Positions 7,965 to 12,479 of a DNA stretch of 12,479 nt are shown here, in pieces (the stretch's first letter is position 1; every line of letters begins with the position of its first letter). The stretch comes from an uncultured Pseudoxanthomonas sp. (GTDB taxonomy: Bacteria > Pseudomonadota > Gammaproteobacteria > Xanthomonadales > Xanthomonadaceae). The DNA lies in contig CAMPIO010000101.1 in NCBI GenBank assembly GCA_946886405.1, positions 1 through 12,479 on the forward strand, written 5' to 3'. The translations under genes were made by a program, and so were the position numbers. The notes under the pieces were generated by a model that was given only the letters and a program-made list of their open reading frames with translations, searched no databases and was not told where the DNA came from.

Positions 7965-8007
7965 GGTGTCGGATCCACCCACGTGTGGACCGTAGCCCGG
8001 GGAAAGC

Positions 8008-8388
8008 ATGCTGCGCGACATCCTTATGATCCTGTTCGTCACCTGTTCGACACTGGGCAGCCAGTTGCTGATCAAGCACGCGGTCACCCGGATCGGCATG
8101 CGCAGCCCGGTGCCGCACGGCCTGGACTGGATGGTCGCCGCATTGACGTCGCCCACCGTCATGCTGGCGGTCGCCGTGCAGGCCGTGGGGTTCGTGGTCT
8201 GGGTGGTCGTGGTCAGCCGGGTCAAGCTGGGGGTGGCGTTTGCGATTTCGGGTGCGTTCTTCTACCTGCTGATGGCGGCCGTCACCTGGATGTTGTACGG
8301 CGAGCGGCTGACGCTGGGTCAGTGGACCGGCATCGCGCTGATCTCCATCGGTGTGCTGATGGTGTCGATGCTGGGTCAGCCCGCATGA
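8008..8388 (+). CDS. Small four-helix EamA/SMR-type membrane protein, candidate polyprenyl-phosphate-sugar flippase
   Basis: This 126-residue inner-membrane protein has four hydrophobic helices at about 3-25, 46-69, 74-96 and 102-122, the size of one half of an EamA transporter or an SMR/ArnE-type subunit. The last helix is preceded by GERLTLGQWTGIALI, the pattern typical of the EamA/EmrE fold, and the first contains SQLLIKHAV, similar to the ArnE family. ArnE/ArnF and GtrA move undecaprenyl-phosphate sugars across the membrane, and the polyprenyl-sugar synthase-like gene two positions downstream makes that role more likely here than drug export. The ATG at 8008 has a GGGGA ribosome site. The stop overlaps the next start (ATGA). 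It is the first gene of a four-gene plus-strand operon. Substrate is not known. Confidence 0.7.
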   Translation: MLRDILMILFVTCSTLGSQLLIKHAVTRIGMRSPVPHGLDWMVAALTSPTVMLAVAVQAVGFVVWVVVVSRVKLGVAFAISGAFFYLLMAAVTWMLYGERLTLGQWTGIALISIGVLMVSMLGQPA

Positions 8389-9179
8389 AGACCGAGGTGG
8401 AGCACGCGTTCGTCGTGCCCGCCTACGGCCGGTCGACTCACCTGCGAGCCTGTCTGGGTTCCCTGCGATCACAATCGCGTGCCACGCCTGTTTTCATCTG
8501 CACGTCCACGCCGTCAGCGTGGTTGGCTGGCATTGCGGATGAGTTTGGTGCCCCGCTGATCGAGCACGGTCCCAGTGCGGGCATCGGTCATGACTGGAAC
8601 CACGCTATCGCAGCAACGCCTGCCCGTTGGATCACCTTGGCCCACCAGGATGATGTGTACCTGCCGCAGTTCGCAGAGGAGACGATGCGCTGCGTCCACC
8701 GCCACTCCCTTGCAGACTTGGTATTCACTGATTACGGCGAGCTCACTGACGATGGCGTGCGCGCATGGACGCCGATGCTGGCGATGAAGCGTTTGCTCGT
8801 GGAGGGGGCTTTCCTTGGGCGCGCTGCGGTGCAGACTCGGGGCGCCAAACGCCGTCTGCTGGCATGGGGATGTGCGATTCCCTGCCCAGCGGTGACCCTT
8901 CGCAGGCAGGTCGCACTGGGTCTGTTCAATGAGGGCCTGAAAGTCGATCTGGACTGGGACGCCTGGTTGCGCCTGGCCGACAGGCCCGGCGCTTTCGCGC
9001 GGGTGCGACACATGTGCATGCTTCACCGCATCCACGCGGCCAGCGAGACAAGCGGTGGGGTGCGGGCCGGCGTGCGTGCACGCGAGGACGTGGCCATGTT
9101 TGAGCGTCTCTGGCCGGCGCCGGTTGCCCGCATACTGGCGCGCCTCTACGCTCTGAGCTACGACACGGGGGAGCGATGA
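8385..9179 (+). CDS. GT2-like glycosyltransferase
   Basis: This 264-residue soluble protein has a GT-A type fold signature. It starts with a beta strand and VVPAYGR (10-16), followed by CLGSLRSQS. An acidic nucleotide-sugar/metal motif, HQDDVYLP, has Asp89-Asp90, and a later acidic cluster, VDLDWDAWLRLA (187-198), is in the place of the catalytic base region of GT2 enzymes. No membrane helix or signal peptide is seen, so it should act in the cytoplasm or at the membrane face. The ATG overlaps the preceding stop by four bases; the frame is open further upstream, but this start gives the normal GT2 N-terminus. Its stop overlaps the next ATG. It probably adds a sugar to a lipid-linked or otherwise activated glycan made by the cassette. 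Donor and acceptor cannot be read from the sequence. Confidence 0.75.
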   Translation: MKTEVEHAFVVPAYGRSTHLRACLGSLRSQSRATPVFICTSTPSAWLAGIADEFGAPLIEHGPSAGIGHDWNHAIAATPARWITLAHQDDVYLPQFAEETMRCVHRHSLADLVFTDYGELTDDGVRAWTPMLAMKRLLVEGAFLGRAAVQTRGAKRRLLAWGCAIPCPAVTLRRQVALGLFNEGLKVDLDWDAWLRLADRPGAFARVRHMCMLHRIHAASETSGGVRAGVRAREDVAMFERLWPAPVARILARLYALSYDTGER

Positions 9180-10255
9180 ACAAGCACGGCGATGCTGGCG
9201 CGACGGAGGTCGGGGTAAGGGACCGGGCGCCTGTTGCGCCAGTGTTTGCGGGTGCAACTGATCGTGAAGCGTCGGCGCCGCGCGTCGCGGTGGTGATCCC
9301 CTCCTATCGCGTGCGCGACCACGTGATGTCGGTCGTTGAGGCATTACCCGCTGCGGTCTGGCGTATTTATGTGGTCGACGACGCTTGTCCTGACGGTACG
9401 GCGGACTGGCTGCAGACGCGATGCGTTGACCCCCGCGTCAAGGTTCTCCGCAATGCCGTCAACCTGGGCGTCGGAGGGGCTGTCATGGCGGGTTATCGGC
9501 AAGCCATCGCCGATGGGGCCGACATCCTGGTGAAGATGGATGGCGATGGGCAGATGGATGCCGAAGCGCTGCCACGCCTTATCGGCCCTTTGTTGCGTGG
9601 GGAAGCGGACTACGCCAAGGGGAATCGCTTTTACGATCTTGCGCAGATAAGCCGCATGCCGCGCGCACGCATCGCCGGCAATGCGGTTCTGAGTTTCATG
9701 ACCAAGATTTCTTCGGGTTATTGGGACATCTTCGACCCCACCAATGGTTACACCGCGATCCATGCGCGGGTGGTGAGCATGCTTCCCCTGGGAAAGATCA
9801 GTCGCCGGTACTTCTTCGAAACGGACATGCTATTCCGACTCAACATCGCAAGAGCGGTCGTTGTCGACGTGCCGATGGACGCGCGCTACGGTGCCGAAAC
9901 CAGCAATCTCCGCATTGGCAAAGTGATTTTCGATTTCTCGCTGAAGCATGTTCGCAACACCTTCAAGCGACTGTTCTACAGCTATTTCCTCCGCGATCTG
10001 TCCCTCGCTTCACTCGAACTGCTGGCAGGCACGGTCTTCGTCGTGACAGGTTTCGTGTTGGGCGTGATGTTCTGGGTGCGCTCGCACTACACCGGTGTTC
10101 CCACGACAGCGGGTGGCGTAATGCTGGTGGCCCTGCAAATCATCGTAGGGATCCAGATGTTGCTCGGATTTCTGGCCTACGACATCGCCGCTGTTCCGCG
10201 GCGCCCGCTTCACAGGCTGCTTACGGATTGGCGAGCGGGAAGCCGAGAAGCGTGA
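9176..10255 (+). CDS. GtrB/DPM-synthase-like GT2 with two C-terminal membrane helices
   Basis: Enzymes of this family transfer a sugar from a nucleotide donor to undecaprenyl (or dolichyl) phosphate at the cytoplasmic side of the membrane. The protein has 359 residues. A 35-residue polar N-terminal extension is followed by VAVVIPSYRV (37-46), VDDACPDGT (67-75), the metal-binding KMDGDGQM with Asp122 and Asp124, GNRF at 149-152 and FDPTNGYTAIH (186-196), a pattern conserved in polyprenyl-phosphate mannose/glucose synthases. Two membrane helices at about 281-301 and 313-336 match the GtrB anchor. Start and stop overlap both neighbours by four bases, so it is translated as part of the operon. 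The likely product is an undecaprenyl-phosphate monosaccharide, the donor type that GT-C enzymes use. The sugar itself is not identifiable. Confidence 0.82.
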   Translation: MNKHGDAGATEVGVRDRAPVAPVFAGATDREASAPRVAVVIPSYRVRDHVMSVVEALPAAVWRIYVVDDACPDGTADWLQTRCVDPRVKVLRNAVNLGVGGAVMAGYRQAIADGADILVKMDGDGQMDAEALPRLIGPLLRGEADYAKGNRFYDLAQISRMPRARIAGNAVLSFMTKISSGYWDIFDPTNGYTAIHARVVSMLPLGKISRRYFFETDMLFRLNIARAVVVDVPMDARYGAETSNLRIGKVIFDFSLKHVRNTFKRLFYSYFLRDLSLASLELLAGTVFVVTGFVLGVMFWVRSHYTGVPTTAGGVMLVALQIIVGIQMLLGFLAYDIAAVPRRPLHRLLTDWRAGSREA

Positions 10256-10854
10256 GCGATCGGTTCGACGCCGGATACACCGCATACCAGTCGCAACGGG
10301 GCTGGTTCCGTCGTCAGGTCCGACGCGCGTACCTGGCTTCGGCGGCTAGCAAGCTGCGCGGCCCGACGCTTGACTTCGGCTGTGGTGTCGGAGACTTGCT
10401 GGCGCGACTACCCAATGGATCCATGGGTGTGGAATACAACGAAGCTAGCGTCGCGTTGTGCAAGACGCGCGGCTTGGACGTTATCCACTACGATGGGCTC
10501 GTGGATGACTGGGCGCTGTCCTTTTTGCCAGAGAAGCGCGCCTTCGAGTCGATGGTGATCAGCCATGTTCTGGAGCACCTGGACGAGCCGGTGCGAGTGC
10601 TGGGACGCCTGCTGGCAACTGCATGCAGGTTGGGCGTTGAACGCGTGCTGGTCATCGTGCCGGGACGTGCGGGATACCGGATCGATGCCACACACGTGAC
10701 GTTCGTGGATCAGCGGATGCTGGCCATGCCCGAATTGACCATCGGCACCGGGTTTCAACTGGCACATACGGCTTACTACCCGGGCGACTGGCGAAGCTTG
10801 GGGACGGTGTTTGCCCACCACGAACTGCAGGTGACGTACTCCCGTAGCACGTGA
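10252..10854 (+). CDS. SAM-dependent methyltransferase (class I)
   Basis: This is a 200-residue protein from a GTG start that overlaps the preceding stop (GTGA), chosen because the other cassette junctions have the same form. SAM-binding motif I is LDFGCGVGDLLARLP at about 40-54, an acidic ribose-binding position follows at GVEYNE (59-64), and the post-II motif SHVLEHLDEP is at 104-113, a signature of the Methyltransf_11/23 group often seen in glycan clusters. No membrane segment is present. In this context it may O-methylate a sugar or cap a glycan, but the substrate is unknown. The gene ends 18 bases from the convergent pilR stop, with no terminator visible between them. Confidence 0.8.
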   Translation: MSDRFDAGYTAYQSQRGWFRRQVRRAYLASAASKLRGPTLDFGCGVGDLLARLPNGSMGVEYNEASVALCKTRGLDVIHYDGLVDDWALSFLPEKRAFESMVISHVLEHLDEPVRVLGRLLATACRLGVERVLVIVPGRAGYRIDATHVTFVDQRMLAMPELTIGTGFQLAHTAYYPGDWRSLGTVFAHHELQVTYSRST

Positions 10855-10872
10855 AGCGCTGGGGCCTGCCGC

Positions 10873-12276
10873 CTACTCCATCCCCAGCTTCTTCAGCTTG
10901 TAGCGCAGTGCCCGGAAGGTGATGCCCAACTGGGCTGCGGCCTTGGTCTTGTTCCAGCGGTTCTCTTCCAGCGCTTTCTGGATGGCGGCACGTTCCAGCT
11001 GCTCGATGTAGTCGGGCAGGGCGCCGCCGGCGGCCGGGTCCACGTCCACGGCGCCGGGCGCATCGCCGATCACCTCGCCGGGACTGAACTCGCCACCGAA
11101 CTTTCTGCCGGCGGGCGCCTGCGGCAGGTACAGGTCGTCGATCTCGATGCTGTGGCCCTCGGACATGGCCAGCGCACGTTCCAGGATGTTCTCCAGCTCG
11201 CGGACGTTGCCGGGGAACGGGTAGCGGCCGAGGGTTTCCATCGCCTCCGGTGACACCGACGGCGCCATGCGTCCGTGCTGGGCGGCCAGCCGGTCGAGGA
11301 TGGCGCTGGTCAGCTGCGACAGGTCGCCCGTGCGTTCGCGCAGCGGCGGCACGCGCAGCTCGATGACGTTGATGCGGTAGTACAGGTCATGACGGAAGCG
11401 GCCATCGGCGGCCAGTTCGCCCAGGTCCTTGTGGGTGGCCGACAGGATGCGTACGTCCACCAGCACCTCACCCGACGCACCGACCGGGCGCACGGCTTTC
11501 TCCTGGATGGCGCGCAGCAGCTTCACCTGCATCGGCAGCGGCAGCTCGGCCACTTCGTCGAGGAACAGCGTGCCGCCGTTGGCCGCCTGGAACAGGCCCT
11601 GCTTGTCGGCATGGGCGCCGGTGAAGCTGCCCTTCTTGTGGCCGAAGAACTCGCTTTCCATCAGCTCGGCCGGAATGGCGCCGCAGTTGACGGGAATGAA
11701 GGGGCCGGACGCGCGCGCGCCCTGTTCGTGGATGGTGCGGGCCACCAGCTCCTTGCCCGTGCCCGACTCGCCCATGATGTAGACCGGCGCCTGGCTGCGG
11801 GCGACCTTGCCGATGGTCTCGCGCAGTCCATCCATCGCAGCCGAACTGCCGAGCAGGCGGCTGGCCTGTTCCGGCGGCGGCGGCGGCGGCGGGGCGCGTT
11901 CGCTGTTGTTCAATTCCAGCGCGTGCTTGACCAGCCCGCGCAGCACGGTCAGGTCGACCGGCTTGCTGACGAAGTCGAAGGCGCCGGCCTTCAGCGCTTC
12001 CACCGCCAGTTCGATGTTGCCGAACGCGGTAATCATGGCGACCGGCGTATCGGGATAGTGACGCGAGATCTCGCCGACCAGGTCGATGCCGTTGCCGTCC
12101 GGCAGGCGCATGTCGGTGAAACACAGGTCGTAGGTGTTGCGGCCCAGCAGTTCGCGGGCCTCGCCGAGATTGGCGGCGGTATCGATGCGCAGGCCCATGC
12201 GGCCCAGCGTCAGTGTCAGCAGTTCTCGGATGTCGCGTTCGTCGTCGACGATCAGGGCGCTACGGCTTTGATTCAT
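10873..12276 (-). CDS. pilR: Sigma-54-dependent response regulator PilR (NtrC family)
   Basis: PilR is a DNA-binding activator which, when phosphorylated by PilS, opens RpoN promoters, above all pilA. The 467-residue protein has three intact domains. The receiver spans about 1-120, with Asp11-Asp12, phospho-acceptor Asp55 and Lys105. The AAA+ domain spans about 140-370, with Walker A GESGTGKE (169-176), the sigma-54 contacting loop GSFTGA (216-221), Walker B GGTLFLDE (234-241) and the GNVRELEN region (356-363). The Fis-type helix-turn-helix is at about 425-463 (NKTKAAAQLGITFRALRYKL). A seven-proline linker (129-135) joins receiver and AAA+. The ATG has a strong GAGGGGGA ribosome site. No pilS directly precedes it, although the two genes are often adjacent. 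Both sigma-54 promoters found here are natural targets. Confidence 0.95.
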   Translation of the reverse strand: MNQSRSALIVDDERDIRELLTLTLGRMGLRIDTAANLGEARELLGRNTYDLCFTDMRLPDGNGIDLVGEISRHYPDTPVAMITAFGNIELAVEALKAGAFDFVSKPVDLTVLRGLVKHALELNNSERAPPPPPPPEQASRLLGSSAAMDGLRETIGKVARSQAPVYIMGESGTGKELVARTIHEQGARASGPFIPVNCGAIPAELMESEFFGHKKGSFTGAHADKQGLFQAANGGTLFLDEVAELPLPMQVKLLRAIQEKAVRPVGASGEVLVDVRILSATHKDLGELAADGRFRHDLYYRINVIELRVPPLRERTGDLSQLTSAILDRLAAQHGRMAPSVSPEAMETLGRYPFPGNVRELENILERALAMSEGHSIEIDDLYLPQAPAGRKFGGEFSPGEVIGDAPGAVDVDPAAGGALPDYIEQLERAAIQKALEENRWNKTKAAAQLGITFRALRYKLKKLGME

Positions 12277-12377
12277 GCATTCCCCCTCATGCCCCTGTGC
12301 CGGCAGTGTACCGAGTGAATGTTAAACATGGTAGGCGAGGCCCCTACAGGATGCCCGCCACAACAGAGTTTGTCTTT
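12277..12377. other. Upstream region of pilR, no gene seen
   Basis: This roughly 100-bp stretch holds the pilR ribosome site, a short perfect palindrome ATGTT-A-AACAT (12318-12328), and no recognisable sigma-54 promoter. No reading frame resembling the end of pilS is present. I could not assign a promoter for pilR with confidence. Confidence 0.5.
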
Positions 12378-12479
12378 GTAGGAGCGGGGCCAGCCCCCCC
12401 GGGGTTTTGTTTGTTGGGGCCACCGGGGAAAACAAACGCGGGGGGGGCCCCGCCGACAAAAACGGCGTTTTGGCGGGTT
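12378..12479. repeat. REP-like palindrome followed by degenerate contig-end sequence
   Basis: GTAGGAGCG at 12378-12386 begins a REP of the same family as at the left end, with a small GGGGC/GCCCC hairpin. After about 12400 the sequence turns into long runs of one base (seven C, eight G, and several runs of four or five T or A), unlike anything else in the window. I read this as a poor-quality assembly end. Confidence 0.7.

Larger units (their letters stand above)
7567..8007. other. 441-bp divergent regulatory region between pilA and the sugar cassette
   Basis: No convincing gene is seen. A 96-codon plus-strand reading frame at 7591-7881 has no ribosome site, is arginine- and proline-rich and overlaps the pilA promoter, so I treat it as chance. 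From pilA outward the region holds the pilA leader hairpin (7599-7623), the pilA sigma-54 promoter (7671-7687), about 190 bp with no recognised element, where PilR sites would be expected, a GGGGTCAGATCA patch (7804-7815), two overlapping dyads (7878-7904) and a weak sigma-70-like motif before the plus-strand cassette. Confidence 0.7.

Noticed and set aside
8008..8388. SMR multidrug exporter
   Set aside because: The fold would fit, but the operon of glycosyltransferases with overlapping starts argues for a lipid-linked sugar flippase; drug export cannot be fully excluded.
11275..12318. A 347-codon open frame antisense to pilR
   Set aside because: It is antisense to an intact, motif-complete pilR and has low-complexity composition.

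Overview
The window is a type IV pilus locus from a gammaproteobacterium, most likely a Xanthomonadaceae member of the Lysobacter/Pseudoxanthomonas/Stenotrophomonas kind. The pilin and assembly proteins, the high GC content and the GTAGGAGCG-type REP palindromes at both ends all fit this. The genus cannot be fixed from the sequence alone. The left end starts inside a REP repeat and the right end degenerates into homopolymer-rich sequence next to another REP, so the window looks like a contig broken at repeats on both sides.

Layout on the minus strand, in order of transcription: pilR (12276-10873, sigma-54 response regulator), pilA (7566-7138, major pilin), a GT-C membrane glycosyltransferase with a TPR-like tail (7031-5058), pilB (4872-3130, extension ATPase), pilC (2981-1725, inner-membrane platform), pilD (1715-852, prepilin peptidase) and coaE (811-191, dephospho-CoA kinase). 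Between pilR and pilA, on the plus strand, lies a compact four-gene cassette (8008-10854): a 126-residue EamA/SMR-type membrane protein, two GT2 glycosyltransferases (the second a GtrB/polyprenyl-phosphate-sugar-synthase type with two C-terminal membrane helices) and a SAM-dependent methyltransferase. Each junction in the cassette is a 4-base stop/start overlap. Parts of it look less GC-rich than the pilus genes.

How the parts may work together (inference): PilD processes PilA, PilB and PilC polymerise it, and PilR with sigma-54 drives transcription. Near-consensus -24/-12 promoters are visible upstream of both pilA (7671-7687) and pilB (5039-5054). The GtrB-like enzyme would load a sugar onto undecaprenyl phosphate, the EamA/SMR protein would flip it, and the GT-C protein encoded directly after pilA would transfer it to pilin in the periplasm. 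The second GT2 and the methyltransferase would elaborate or cap the glycan. This would be a split, gtrABC-like pilin glycosylation system, comparable in logic to the TfpW system of some Pseudomonas aeruginosa strains.

Regulatory structure is rich. Strong stem-loops lie in the predicted pilA and pilB leaders, and a TGACG-N5-CGTCA dyad occurs both in the pilB leader and upstream of the glycosylation cassette. A terminator-like hairpin separates pilA from the GT-C gene. A perfect hairpin lies just before coaE. A tandem REP pair at the left end shows a compensatory base-pair change and supplies the coaE stop codon.
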